64,000 nt of DNA, from contig NZ_JANHLC010000012.1 in the NCBI RefSeq assembly GCF_028682395.1, positions 108,015 to 172,014 on the forward strand, in the 5' to 3' direction. Position numbers and translations under genes: made by a program. The first letter of the stretch is position 1. Every line of letters starts with the position of its first letter. This document shows positions 8,186-17,125 of the stretch, piece by piece. The notes beneath the pieces were generated by a model that worked only from the letters and a program-made list of their open reading frames with translations, had not been told where the DNA came from and ran no database searches. Origin of the DNA: Pseudomonas putida. GTDB taxonomy: Bacteria; Pseudomonadota; Gammaproteobacteria; Pseudomonadales; Pseudomonadaceae.

Positions 8186-9334
8186 ATGCTTTCTTCTGTC
8201 ATCCAATCCGTCGAGACGATCATTGTCGATCTGCCGACCATTCGTCCGCACAAGCTGGCGATGCACACCATGCAGAACCAGACGCTGGTGATCATCCGCA
8301 TCCGCTGTGCCGATGGCATTGAAGGGATCGGCGAATCCACCACCATCGGTGGCCTGAGCTACGGCAATGAAAGCCCGGACAGCATCAAGACCAATATCGA
8401 CAAGCACTTTGCGCCGCTGTTGATTGGCCAGGATGGCGCCAACATCAACGCGGCCATGCTGCGCCTCGAGCGCACGATCCGCGGTAATACCTTCGCCAAG
8501 TCGGGGATCGAAACGGCACTGCTCGACGCCCAGGGCAAGCGCCTGGGTCTGGCGGTCAGCGAACTGCTCGGCGGTCGTGTCCGTGATGCGCTGCCGGTGG
8601 CCTGGACCCTGGCCAGCGGTGACACCGCCAAGGACATCGCCGAAGCGGAAAAAATGCTCGAACTGCGTCGCCACCGCATCTTCAAACTGAAGATCGGCGC
8701 CGGTGAAGTCGACCGCGACCTGGCCCACGTTATCGCGATCAAGAAAGCCCTGGGTGACCGTGCCAGCGTGCGCGTCGACGTCAACCAGGCCTGGGACGAG
8801 GCCGTGGCCATCCGCGCCTGCCGCATCCTGGGTGATAACGCTATCGACCTGATCGAACAGCCGATCTCGCGCAACAACCGCTCGGGCATGGTCCGCCTCA
8901 ATGCCAGCAGCCCGGCGCCGATCATGGCCGACGAATCGATTGAATGCGTGGAAGATGCGTTCAACCTGGCTCGCGAGGGTGCAGCGTCGATCTTCGCCCT
9001 GAAAATTGCCAAGAATGGTGGCCCGCGTGCCGTGCTGCGCACCGCCGCGATTGCCGAGGCCGCAGGTATTGGCCTCTATGGCGGCACCATGCTCGAAGGC
9101 GGCATCGGCACCCTGGCGTCGGCCCATGCCTTCCTGACCCTGAACAAGCTGGCCTGGGATACCGAACTGTTCGGCCCACTGCTGCTGACCGAGGACATCC
9201 TGGTCGAAGCGCCGCTGTACCAGGATTTCCACCTCCATGTGTCCCGCGAGCCGGGCCTGGGCGTAAGCCTGGACGAGGAGCGCCTGGCGTTCTTCCGCCG
9301 TGACCGGACATCGACTGCCGTTTATCAAGCCTGA
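8186..9334 (+). CDS. catB: Muconate cycloisomerase
   Basis: Converts cis,cis-muconate to (+)-muconolactone in the beta-ketoadipate pathway. The protein has 382 residues with an enolase-superfamily N-terminal cap and TIM barrel. The catalytic and metal residues are all present at the numbers known for P. putida CatB: K167 and K169 (FKLKI), D198 (VDVN), E224 (LIEQP), D249 (MADES) and K273 (ALKIAKNGG). The start ATG at 8186 agrees with family length; the open frame far upstream overlaps catR and is not coding. It is the first gene of catBCA. I see no strong Shine-Dalgarno, so the exact start is slightly uncertain. Confidence 0.95.
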   Translation: MLSSVIQSVETIIVDLPTIRPHKLAMHTMQNQTLVIIRIRCADGIEGIGESTTIGGLSYGNESPDSIKTNIDKHFAPLLIGQDGANINAAMLRLERTIRGNTFAKSGIETALLDAQGKRLGLAVSELLGGRVRDALPVAWTLASGDTAKDIAEAEKMLELRRHRIFKLKIGAGEVDRDLAHVIAIKKALGDRASVRVDVNQAWDEAVAIRACRILGDNAIDLIEQPISRNNRSGMVRLNASSPAPIMADESIECVEDAFNLAREGAASIFALKIAKNGGPRAVLRTAAIAEAAGIGLYGGTMLEGGIGTLASAHAFLTLNKLAWDTELFGPLLLTEDILVEAPLYQDFHLHVSREPGLGVSLDEERLAFFRRDRTSTAVYQA

Positions 9335-9345
9335 GGAGAGCCCCC

Positions 9346-9636
9346 ATGCTGTTCCACGTAAAAATGACCGTGAACCTGCCGGTGGATATGGATCCCGCGC
9401 GCGCCGCCAGCCTCAAGGCCGACGAAAAAGCCCTTGCCCAACGTCTGCAAGAACAGGGTAAATGGCGCCACCTGTGGCGCATCGCCGGGCTCTACGCGAA
9501 CTACAGCGTATTCGATGTCGACAGCGTGCAAGAGCTTCACGACCTGCTGATGCAACTGCCGCTCTACCCCTATATGGCCATTGAAGTGAATGCCATGTGC
9601 CGTCATCCCTCCTCGATCCGCGAGGACGACAGCTGA
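9346..9636 (+). CDS. catC: Muconolactone delta-isomerase
   Basis: A 96-residue enzyme that isomerises muconolactone to beta-ketoadipate enol-lactone. The start MLFHVKMTVNLP, the central RIAGLYANYSVFDVDS and LPLYPYM segments and the length are diagnostic of CatC, which forms a decamer. It lies 11 bp after catB with a GGAG ribosome-binding site, so it is clearly in the same transcript. Confidence 0.96.
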   Translation: MLFHVKMTVNLPVDMDPARAASLKADEKALAQRLQEQGKWRHLWRIAGLYANYSVFDVDSVQELHDLLMQLPLYPYMAIEVNAMCRHPSSIREDDS

Positions 9637-9693
9637 TCGATTTGCCTAGCCGTGCCCAACGCCTAATAAATACAATTAGATGAGGAAGTCATC

Positions 9694-10623
9694 ATGAATG
9701 TCAGAATCTCCCAAACTGCTGAAGTCCAGAAATTTCTCGAAGAAGCCAGCGGCCTACTCAACGACAACGGTAATCCGCGTGCCAAGGCGCTGATCTATCG
9801 CATCCTGCGTGACTCGGTGAACATCATCGAAGACCTGAATGTGACGCCGGTCGAGTTCTGGAAAGCCGTCAACTACCTGAACGTGCTGGGTTCGCGCCAG
9901 GAAGCCGGTCTGGTCGTCGCAGGCCTGGGCCTGGAGCACTACCTCGACCTGCTGATGGATGCCCAGGACGAAGAAGCCGGCAAGACCGGCGGCACCCCAC
10001 GCACCATCGAAGGCCCGCTGTACGTGGCGGGCGCCCCGATGTCCAACTTCGAAGCGCGCCTGGACGACGGCACCGACCCAGGTGTGCCCTTGTTCATGAA
10101 AGGCCAGGTCACCAACACCGCTGGCGAACCGATCCCGGGCGCTGTAGTCGATGTCTGGCAGGCCAACACCGGTGGCACCTACTCGTACTTTGACGGCACC
10201 CAGTCGGAGTTCAACCTGCGTCGCCGTATCGTCGCCGATGGCGAAGGTCGCTATCGCTTCCGCAGCATCGTGCCGTCGGGCTATGGCTGCCCACCGGATG
10301 GTCCGACCCAGCAGTTGCTCGATCAACTGGGCCGTCACGGCCAGCGTCCGGCGCATATCCACTTCTTTATCTCGGCCCCGGATCATCGCCACCTGACTAC
10401 CCAGATCAACCTGTCCGGCGAGAAGTACCTGCATGACGACTTCGCCTACGCCACTCGCGATGAGCTGATCGCCCAGATCAACTTCAGCGAAGACCAGGAA
10501 CGTGCCAAGCAATACGGCGTAACCGGCCGCTTTGCTGAAATCGAGTTCGATTTCACCCTGCAATCTTCGCCTGAGCCGACCGAGCAGCAGCGCCACGAAC
10601 GCGTGCGCGCCCTCGAAGCGTAA
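9694..10623 (+). CDS. catA: Catechol 1,2-dioxygenase (intradiol)
   Basis: Cleaves catechol to cis,cis-muconate with non-haem Fe(III). The 309-residue protein has the helical dimerisation domain (1-100) and the beta-sandwich catalytic domain. The iron ligands are visible: Y163 (TYSYFDG), Y197 (SGYGCPPDG), H221 and H223 (PAHIHFF). It is the last gene of catBCA and is followed by a strong hairpin terminator. Confidence 0.97.
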   Translation: MNVRISQTAEVQKFLEEASGLLNDNGNPRAKALIYRILRDSVNIIEDLNVTPVEFWKAVNYLNVLGSRQEAGLVVAGLGLEHYLDLLMDAQDEEAGKTGGTPRTIEGPLYVAGAPMSNFEARLDDGTDPGVPLFMKGQVTNTAGEPIPGAVVDVWQANTGGTYSYFDGTQSEFNLRRRIVADGEGRYRFRSIVPSGYGCPPDGPTQQLLDQLGRHGQRPAHIHFFISAPDHRHLTTQINLSGEKYLHDDFAYATRDELIAQINFSEDQERAKQYGVTGRFAEIEFDFTLQSSPEPTEQQRHERVRALEA

Positions 10624-10641
10624 ATCGAGCGCCAGCGACCG

Positions 10642-10685
10642 GCAGGCGGCAAGACAACCCAGGTTGATCTTGCCGCCTGCTTCTT
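10642..10685 (+). terminator. Intrinsic terminator after catBCA
   Basis: Perfect 13-bp stem: GCAGGCGGCAAGA at 10642-10654 pairs with TCTTGCCGCCTGC at 10668-10680, with a 13-nt loop and a short T-rich tail (TTCTTT). It separates catA from benR. Confidence 0.85.
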
Positions 10686-10783
10686 TGCATCTACTGACAT
10701 AGAATGACCAAGCGTGTATTGCCTGAGGACGTCGACCTGCGTGTACGACGACCCATTCACAATAAGAAAGAGAGTGCCTGGTT

Positions 10784-11740
10784 ATGGAAGCGCATCTGCT
10801 GAGCGAGCGCAGCATGGTGTTTGCACAGGCCGACCCCCATGCGGTGTCGGGCTATGTCAATCAGCATGTGGGATCCCACTGCATACGGTTGCCCAAGGTC
10901 GGCAGCCCCGAGGCAAGCCTCAACCATCGCAAGTTTTCCAGCCTGGACCTGTGCCGCATCAGCTATGGCGGCGAAGTACGGGTGACCTCACCGGCGCTGG
11001 AAACCATCTATCACCTGCAGGTGCTGTTGCGCGGCCATTGCCTATGGCGCGGGCACAAGCAGGAACACTATTTCGCCCCCGGCGAATTGCTGCTGATCAA
11101 CCCGGATGATCCGGTCGATCTGACCTATTCCGACGACTGCGAAAAATTCATTCTCAAGGTGCCCACCAGCCTGGTCGAATCCGTGTGCCAGGAACAACGC
11201 TGGCAGCATCCGGAGCAGGGCGTGCGCTTTCTGGAAAACCGCTACCGGCTCGATCAACTGGACGGCTTCGTCAACCTGCTGGGCATGGTCTGCCAGGAGG
11301 CCGAAACCCTGGACTCCATGCCGCGCGTGCAGGACCACTACGCCCAGATCGTGGCCAACAAGATGCTCGGCCTGATGAAAACCAACGTCAGCCGCGCCAG
11401 CCTGGGCTCGCAAACCGCCACTTTCGAACGAATTGCCGACTACATCGAGCGCCACCTCAAGCAGGACATATGCAGCGAGGATCTCGCCCGCCAGGCCCAG
11501 ATGAGCCTGCGCTCGCTGTACGGATTGTTTGAGCGCAACGCCCATACCACGCCGAAAAACTACATTCGCCAGAAGAAGCTCGAGCGGGTCAATGCCTGCC
11601 TGCGCGATCCCGGCAGCCAGGTGCGCAATGTCACCGAGCTGGCCATGGATTATGGCTTCCTGCACCTGGGGCGTTTCTCCGAGAACTACCGCAACCAGTT
11701 CGGCGAGCTGCCTTCCGACACGCTCAAGCGTCGCCACTGA
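10784..11740 (+). CDS. benR: AraC/XylS-family activator of benzoate genes
   Basis: A 318-residue regulator. The N-terminal cupin-like effector domain (FSSLDLCRISYGGEVRV) is followed by a C-terminal double HTH (ADYIERHLKQDI, SLRSLYGLF, MDYGFLHLGRFSENYRNQFG). It matches BenR/XylS, which respond to benzoate. It lies between catA and benA on the same strand. The benA promoter downstream carries two exact XylS/BenR half-site repeats, which supports the assignment. Confidence 0.92.
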   Translation: MEAHLLSERSMVFAQADPHAVSGYVNQHVGSHCIRLPKVGSPEASLNHRKFSSLDLCRISYGGEVRVTSPALETIYHLQVLLRGHCLWRGHKQEHYFAPGELLLINPDDPVDLTYSDDCEKFILKVPTSLVESVCQEQRWQHPEQGVRFLENRYRLDQLDGFVNLLGMVCQEAETLDSMPRVQDHYAQIVANKMLGLMKTNVSRASLGSQTATFERIADYIERHLKQDICSEDLARQAQMSLRSLYGLFERNAHTTPKNYIRQKKLERVNACLRDPGSQVRNVTELAMDYGFLHLGRFSENYRNQFGELPSDTLKRRH

Positions 11741-11747
11741 TTATCCG

Positions 11748-11776
11748 CCCGAAGCGCACGCGCTTCGGGCCTTTGC
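11748..11776 (+). terminator. Terminator after benR
   Basis: The hairpin CCCGAAGCG (11748-11756) / CGCTTCGGG (11761-11769) with a 4-nt loop sits just after the benR stop and is followed by CCTTT. It directly abuts the BenR binding repeats of the benA promoter. Confidence 0.7.
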
Positions 11777-11836
11777 ACAAAACGGATAGATCTCTGCAGC
11801 CAGTGGATATTGCGCAATTGCCCTGCGACCTAGCAT
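11774..11836 (+). promoter_or_regulatory. benA promoter with tandem BenR/XylS boxes
   Basis: Two direct repeats of TGCA-N6-GGATA, at 11774-11788 and 11795-11809, are exactly 21 bp apart (two helical turns), the known XylS/BenR architecture. A plausible -10 (TAGCAT, 11831-11836) lies about 21 bp after the proximal box, so that box overlaps the -35 region. Confidence 0.85.
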
Positions 11837-11872
11837 GGGCCTTGCCTGATAAAAACAATGGAGGCGGCGGCC

Positions 11873-13237
11873 ATGTCCCTGCGACCCGAATACCTTCACT
11901 CCCTGCTTGAAGAAGACAAAGACCAAGGTGTCTATCGTTGCAAGCGGGAGATGTTCACCGACCCTCGGCTGTTCGACCTGGAAATGAAGCACATTTTCGA
12001 GGGCAACTGGCTGTACCTGGCCCACGAGAGCCAGATCCCCAACAAAAACGACTTCTACACCACGACCATGGGGCGCCAGTCGATCTTTATCGCGCGCAAC
12101 AAGGACGGTGTTCTGAATGCGTTCATCAATGCCTGCTCCCACCGTGGGGCGATGCTCTGCCGCCACAAGACCGGCAACAAGGCCTCGTATACCTGCCCGT
12201 TCCACGGCTGGACCTTCAACAACTCCGGCAAGCTGCTCAAGGTCAAGGACCCGGCCGAAGCGGGTTATCCGTCGAGCTTCAACTGCGAAGGCTCCCACGA
12301 CCTGACCAAGGTCGCGCGCTTCGAGTCCTATCGCGGTTTCCTGTTCGGCAGCCTGAATGCCGACGTCGTGCCGTTGGTGGAACACCTGGGCGAGTCGGCA
12401 AAGATTATCGACATGATCGTCGACCAGTCCGCCGATGGCCTGGAAGTGCTGCGCGGTTCCTCCAGCTACATCTATGAGGGCAACTGGAAGCTGACCGCCG
12501 AGAACGGTGCCGATGGCTACCATGTCAGTTCCGTGCACTGGAACTACGCCGCCACCCAGAACCAGCGCAAGCAACGCGCTGCGGGCGACACCAACCCGAC
12601 CATGAGCGCCGGCAGTTGGGCCAAGCAGGGCGGCGGGTTCTACTCGTTCGACAAGGGCCACATGCTGCTGTGGACGCGCTGGGCCAACCCCGAGGACCGT
12701 CCGCTCTACGAGCGTCGCGACGAACTGGCCCAGGACTTCGGCCAGGCACGCGCCGACTGGATGATCGAGAACTCGCGCAACCTGTGCCTGTACCCCAACG
12801 TCTACCTGATGGACCAGTTCAGCTCGCAGATCCGCATTGCCCGGCCGATCTCGGTCAACCGTACGGAAATCACCATCTACTGCATCGCCCCCCGTGGTGA
12901 GAGCGATGAAGCCCGTTCGCGACGCATCCGCCAGTACGAAGACTTCTTCAACGTCAGTGGCATGGCCACGCCGGATGACCTGGAAGAGTTCCGCTCCTGC
13001 CAGATGGGCTACGAAGGCAGCACCAGCGCCTGGAACGACATGTCGCGTGGCGCCGCCCACTGGGTCGAGGGCGCCGATGCGGCGGCCCAGGAAATCGATC
13101 TGCATCCGCTGCTCAGTGGCGTGCGCACCGAAGACGAAGGCCTGTTCGTGCTGCAACACAAGTACTGGCAGGAAACCATGCTCCAGGCCCTGGCCGCCGA
13201 GCAGTCGCGCCAGATTGACGTGGAGGCCGTGCAATGA
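11873..13237 (+). CDS. benA: Benzoate 1,2-dioxygenase large (alpha) subunit
   Basis: The oxygenase alpha subunit, 454 residues, hydroxylates benzoate to the cis-diol. The Rieske [2Fe-2S] ligands are C88, H90, C108 and H111. The mononuclear iron site begins at H217 and H222 (DGYHVSSVHW). The start at MSLRPEYL follows a GGAGG; the frame is open five codons further up. It overlaps benB by four bases (ATGA). Controlled by BenR through the boxes upstream. Confidence 0.96.
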   Translation: MSLRPEYLHSLLEEDKDQGVYRCKREMFTDPRLFDLEMKHIFEGNWLYLAHESQIPNKNDFYTTTMGRQSIFIARNKDGVLNAFINACSHRGAMLCRHKTGNKASYTCPFHGWTFNNSGKLLKVKDPAEAGYPSSFNCEGSHDLTKVARFESYRGFLFGSLNADVVPLVEHLGESAKIIDMIVDQSADGLEVLRGSSSYIYEGNWKLTAENGADGYHVSSVHWNYAATQNQRKQRAAGDTNPTMSAGSWAKQGGGFYSFDKGHMLLWTRWANPEDRPLYERRDELAQDFGQARADWMIENSRNLCLYPNVYLMDQFSSQIRIARPISVNRTEITIYCIAPRGESDEARSRRIRQYEDFFNVSGMATPDDLEEFRSCQMGYEGSTSAWNDMSRGAAHWVEGADAAAQEIDLHPLLSGVRTEDEGLFVLQHKYWQETMLQALAAEQSRQIDVEAVQ

Positions 13238-13722
13238 GCCGCACCTATGAAGTGGTCCGCGATTTTCTCTACCGCGAAGCCCGCTACCTCGATGACAAGC
13301 AGTGGGACCAATGGCTGGAGCTGTATGCCGCCGACGCCAGCTTCTGGATGCCGTCCTGGGATGACAACGACGAGCTGACCGAAGACCCGCAGAAAGAAAT
13401 TTCGCTGATCTGGTACGGCAACCGCACAGGCCTGGAAGACCGTGTCTTCCGGATCAAGACCGAGCGCTCCAGCGCCAGCGTGCCGGACACCCGCACCTCC
13501 CACAACATCAGCAACATCGAAGTGCTGGAAGAGGCCGACGGCCTGTGCAAGGTGCGCTTTAACTGGCACACCCTGAGCTTTCGCTACAAAACCGTCGACA
13601 GCTATTTCGGCAGCAGCTTCTACACCCTTGATATGCGCGGCGAGAACCCGCTGATCAAGGCCAAGAAAGTGGTCCTGAAGAACGATTATGTTCGTCAGGT
13701 CATCGATGTCTACCACCTCTGA
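13234..13722 (+). CDS. benB: Benzoate 1,2-dioxygenase small (beta) subunit
   Basis: A 162-residue structural beta subunit with the ring-hydroxylating dioxygenase beta fold (YLDDKQWDQWLELYAADASFWMPSWDD; SHNISNIEV near the middle). It forms the alpha3-beta3 oxygenase with BenA. Its start overlaps the benA stop (ATGA), so translation is coupled. Confidence 0.95.
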   Translation: MSRTYEVVRDFLYREARYLDDKQWDQWLELYAADASFWMPSWDDNDELTEDPQKEISLIWYGNRTGLEDRVFRIKTERSSASVPDTRTSHNISNIEVLEEADGLCKVRFNWHTLSFRYKTVDSYFGSSFYTLDMRGENPLIKAKKVVLKNDYVRQVIDVYHL

Positions 13723-13732
13723 GGCGGCGCTC

Positions 13733-14746
13733 ATGACCCATCAGATTGCACTTAATTTCGAAGACGGCGTGACCCGATTCGTCAGCGCCAATGTCGGCGA
13801 AACCGTGGCCGATGCCGCCTATCGCCAGGGCATCAATATCCCCCTGGACTGCCGTGACGGCGCGTGCGGCACCTGCAAATGCTTTGCCGAGGCCGGCCGC
13901 TACGAACTGGGCGAGGAATACATCGAGGACGCGCTGACCAGCGAAGAGGCCGAAGCGGGTTTTGTCCTGACCTGCCAGATGCGCGCCTTGAGTGATTGCG
14001 TGGTCCGTGTACCGGCGTCCTCGGATGTCTGCCGCACCCGCCAGGCCAGCTACAGCGCCGCCATCAGCGCTGTACGGCAGTTGTCCGACAGCACCATTGC
14101 GTTGTCGATCAAGGGCGAGGCCCTGAGCAGCCTGGCGTTTTTGCCGGGCCAGTATGTCAACCTGAGCGTGCCGGGCAGCGAGCAGACCCGGGCCTATTCG
14201 TTCAGCTCCCTGCAACACGATGGCGAGGTCAGTTTCCTGATCCGTAATGTGCCGGGCGGCTTGATGAGCAGCTTCCTCACCGGTCTGGCCAAGGCGGGCG
14301 ACAGCATGAGCCTGGCCGGTCCGCTGGGCAGTTTCTACCTGCGCGAAATCCGCCGTCCCTTGCTGTTACTGGCCGGTGGCACGGGCTTGGCGCCGTTTAC
14401 CGCCATGCTCGAGAAAATCGCCGAGCAGGGCAGCGAGCATCCACTGCACCTGATCTACGGTGTGACCCAGGATCTGGACCTGGTCGAGATGGACCGCCTG
14501 GAAGCCTTTGCCGCGCGGATTCCCAACTTCACCTTCAGCGCCTGTGTCGCCAGCCCGGACAGCCAGTACCCGCGCAAGGGGTACGTGACCCAGCATATCG
14601 AGCCGGCCCACCTGAACGAGGGCGATGTCGACGTCTACCTCTGCGGCCCGCCGCCGATGGTTGAAGCGGTCAGCACCTACATCCGTGAACAGGGGATTAC
14701 TCCGGCGAACTTCTACTTCGAGAAATTCGCTGCCAGCGCCGCCTGA
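13733..14746 (+). CDS. benC: Benzoate dioxygenase reductase
   Basis: A 337-residue electron-transfer protein. The N-terminal plant-type ferredoxin has cysteines C40, C45, C48 and C81; an FAD-binding domain (RAYSFSS) and an NADH-binding domain (LLLAGGTGLAPF, LCGPPPM) follow. It moves electrons from NADH to the BenA Rieske centre. The start at MTHQIAL lies 10 bp after benB and behind a GAGGCG. Confidence 0.95.
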   Translation: MTHQIALNFEDGVTRFVSANVGETVADAAYRQGINIPLDCRDGACGTCKCFAEAGRYELGEEYIEDALTSEEAEAGFVLTCQMRALSDCVVRVPASSDVCRTRQASYSAAISAVRQLSDSTIALSIKGEALSSLAFLPGQYVNLSVPGSEQTRAYSFSSLQHDGEVSFLIRNVPGGLMSSFLTGLAKAGDSMSLAGPLGSFYLREIRRPLLLLAGGTGLAPFTAMLEKIAEQGSEHPLHLIYGVTQDLDLVEMDRLEAFAARIPNFTFSACVASPDSQYPRKGYVTQHIEPAHLNEGDVDVYLCGPPPMVEAVSTYIREQGITPANFYFEKFAASAA

Positions 14747-14779
14747 TTGCCCAACCGGCCCTGAACAACGCTCGCGCTC

Positions 14780-14818
14780 CCTTGATCGGGGTCGCGAGCA
14801 CGCTCGCTCCTACGGGAA
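14780..14818. repeat. REP-like palindrome between benC and benD
   Basis: The stretch with GTCGCGAGCACGCTCGCTCC and TACGGG resembles Pseudomonas REP sequences, which read GCGAGC...GCTCGCTCCTAC. It is single and partly degenerate and separates benC from benD inside the operon. Confidence 0.5.
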
Positions 14819-14869
14819 AGGGCGGGGCAGGTGGATACGCAAACTACCGATTACAGCACGAGGATGCCT

Positions 14870-15643
14870 ATGAACAGATTCGAGCAAAAAGTCGCCCTGG
14901 TGACCGGTGCGGCCCAGGGGATTGGTCGCCGCGTGGCCGAGCGCCTGGCTGAAGAGGGCGCGCGGGTGGTGCTGGTGGATCGCTCCGAACTGGTGTTCGA
15001 ACTGGCCGCCGAGCTGTCGCCCACTCACGAAGTACTGGCTTTGACGGCCGACCTGGAACAGTACGAAGAGTGTAACCGGGTCATGGCTGCGGCCGTTGAG
15101 CGTTTCGGTCGCCTGGACATTCTGGTCAACAACGTCGGTGGGACGATCTGGGCCAAGCCGTTCGAACACTACGAGCCGGCACAGATCGAGGCTGAAGTCC
15201 GCCGTTCGTTGTTTCCCACGCTGTGGTGCTGCCACGCGGCACTGCCCTACATGCTGGAACAGGCCAGCGGCGCCATCGTCAACGTATCGTCGATTGCCAC
15301 GCGCAGTGTCAATCGCGTGCCCTATGGCGCGGCCAAGGGCGGCGTGAATGCCCTGACGGCCTGCCTGGCGTTTGAAACCGCCGGGCGCGGGGTGCGTGTC
15401 AATGCCACCGCGCCGGGCGGCACCGAAGCGCCGCCACGGCGGATCCCGCGCAACAGCGCCGAGCAGTCGGCCGACGAGAAGGTCTGGTACCAGCAGATCG
15501 TCGACCAGACCCTGGACAGCAGCCTGATGAAACGCTACGGCAGCATCGATGAACAGGCCGGGGCGATCTTGTTCCTGGCCAGCGATGAAGCTTCCTATAT
15601 CACCGGCATGGTCATGCCGGTCGGCGGTGGCGATCAGGGCTAG
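14870..15643 (+). CDS. benD: Benzoate cis-diol dehydrogenase
   Basis: A short-chain dehydrogenase of 257 residues that oxidises and decarboxylates the benzoate diol to catechol. It has the NAD motif TGAAQGIG (12-19), the NNVG motif, and catalytic S140/S141, Y152 and K156 (PYGAAK). The start at MNRFEQK fits a GAGG at proper distance; an in-frame ATG two codons earlier is too close to that site. Confidence 0.95.
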   Translation: MNRFEQKVALVTGAAQGIGRRVAERLAEEGARVVLVDRSELVFELAAELSPTHEVLALTADLEQYEECNRVMAAAVERFGRLDILVNNVGGTIWAKPFEHYEPAQIEAEVRRSLFPTLWCCHAALPYMLEQASGAIVNVSSIATRSVNRVPYGAAKGGVNALTACLAFETAGRGVRVNATAPGGTEAPPRRIPRNSAEQSADEKVWYQQIVDQTLDSSLMKRYGSIDEQAGAILFLASDEASYITGMVMPVGGGDQG

Positions 15644-15662
15644 GCCCGTTCCTGTTTCAAAG

Positions 15663-15680
15663 CCGGCCCGGCGGGGCCGG
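15663..15680 (+). terminator. Hairpin between benD and benK
   Basis: CCGGCCC (15663-15669) pairs with GGGCCGG (15674-15680) around a 4-nt loop. There is no T tract, so it may attenuate or stabilise mRNA rather than fully terminate. Confidence 0.4.
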
Positions 15681-15724
15681 TGCTCTACCTAATCTATAAA
15701 AACAACAACATAGAGTCAGATGCC

Positions 15725-17065
15725 ATGCGAAAAATAGATATCAATCAGTTGATCGATGATGCGCGTTTCAACGTGTTTCATTGGCGAGTGCTGTTCTGGT
15801 GCGCGCTTATCATTATCTTCGACGGTTACGACCTGGTGATCTACGGCGTGGTCCTGCCGGTACTGATGAAGGAGTGGGGCCTGACCCCTCTGCAGGCGGG
15901 GGCATTGGGCAGTTATGCCCTGTTTGGCATGATGTTCGGTGCGCTGATCTTCGGCTCACTCTCCGACCGGCTCGGACGCAAGCCGGTGATCGCCCTCTGC
16001 GTGGTGCTGTTCAGCGGCTTTACCGTGCTCAACGGCTTTGCCCGTGATCCGCTGGAATTCGGCATTTGCCGGTTTATCGCGGGCCTGGGGATCGGCGGGG
16101 TAATGCCCAACGTCGTGGCGCTGATGAGCGAATACGCCCCGAAGAAGATCCGCAGCACCCTGGTTGCGATCATGTTCAGCGGCTACTCGGTGGGCGGCAT
16201 GTTGTCGGCCGGCCTGGGGATCGTGCTGTTGCCAGCGTTCGGCTGGCAGTCGGTGTTCTACGTGGCCATTGTGCCCTTGCTGCTGTTGCCGTTGATTCTG
16301 CGTTTCCTGCCCGAGTCGGTGGGTTTCATGGTGCGCAAAGGCCGTGAAGACGAGGCACGCAACGTGCTGCAACGCATCGAGCCGACCTATGTCCCGCAAA
16401 GTGGCGACAGCTTTGTCGCCGGCGCGCTCAAGGCCGCCGGTGCACCGGTGGTGCAATTGTTCCGCGATGGCCGTGCGCTGAGTACCCTGATGCTCTGGGT
16501 CGCGTTCTTCTGCTGCCTGCTGATGGTCTACGCGCTCAACTCCTGGCTACCCAAGCTCATGGTCAGCGCCGGTTATGGCCTGGGTTCGAGCCTGACCTTC
16601 CTGCTGGTCCTGAACTTCGGGGCGATCTTTGGCGCCGTCGGCGGTGGCTGGATCGGTGACCGCTTCAAATTGCAAAAGGTGTTGGTGGCGTTCTTTATCA
16701 TTGCCGCCATTTCCATCAGCCTGCTGGGCTTCAACAGCCCGACCGTGGTGCTGTATGGCTTGATCGCGATTGCCGGGGCGACCACGATCGGCACCCAGAT
16801 CCTGGCCTATGCCTGCGTGGCGCAGTTCTACCCGATGGCGATTCGTTCCACGGGCCTGGGCTGGGCATCGGGAGTCGGTCGCACGGGCGCGATTGTCGGG
16901 CCGCTACTGGGTGGCGCGCTGGTCGGCATTCAATTGCCGCTGCACCTTAACTTCATGGCCTTTGCCGTACCGGGCGTGGTTGCCGCCCTGGCCATGTGCT
17001 TTGTGTACCAACGCCAGTCGAAGGCGGCCAGCGCGGCCGCGACGGTGGCAGTCTCGCAGGTCTGA
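15725..17065 (+). CDS. benK: Benzoate MFS transporter (AAHS family)
   Basis: A 446-residue, 12-TM major facilitator. The aromatic acid:H+ symporter signature DGYDLVIYG in TM1 and the loop motif GSLSDRLGRKP between TM2 and TM3 are clear. It imports benzoate. It follows benD on the same strand; the start at MRKIDINQL matches the family. It is paired here with a second, unrelated benzoate carrier, BenE. Confidence 0.9.
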   Translation: MRKIDINQLIDDARFNVFHWRVLFWCALIIIFDGYDLVIYGVVLPVLMKEWGLTPLQAGALGSYALFGMMFGALIFGSLSDRLGRKPVIALCVVLFSGFTVLNGFARDPLEFGICRFIAGLGIGGVMPNVVALMSEYAPKKIRSTLVAIMFSGYSVGGMLSAGLGIVLLPAFGWQSVFYVAIVPLLLLPLILRFLPESVGFMVRKGREDEARNVLQRIEPTYVPQSGDSFVAGALKAAGAPVVQLFRDGRALSTLMLWVAFFCCLLMVYALNSWLPKLMVSAGYGLGSSLTFLLVLNFGAIFGAVGGGWIGDRFKLQKVLVAFFIIAAISISLLGFNSPTVVLYGLIAIAGATTIGTQILAYACVAQFYPMAIRSTGLGWASGVGRTGAIVGPLLGGALVGIQLPLHLNFMAFAVPGVVAALAMCFVYQRQSKAASAAATVAVSQV

Positions 17066-17075
17066 GGGGGTTGGC

Positions 17076-17103
17076 GCGCACCCGGGTTGCCCCGGGTGTG
17101 CGC
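17076..17103. terminator. Long hairpin between benK and benE
   Basis: GCGCACCCGGG (17076-17086) pairs with CCCGGGTGTGCGC (17091-17103) with one mismatch and a 4-nt loop. It lacks a clear T tail and lies 20 bp before benE, so it could modulate readthrough. Confidence 0.45.
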
Positions 17104-17125
17104 AACACACTGAGCGGAAAAAGTG

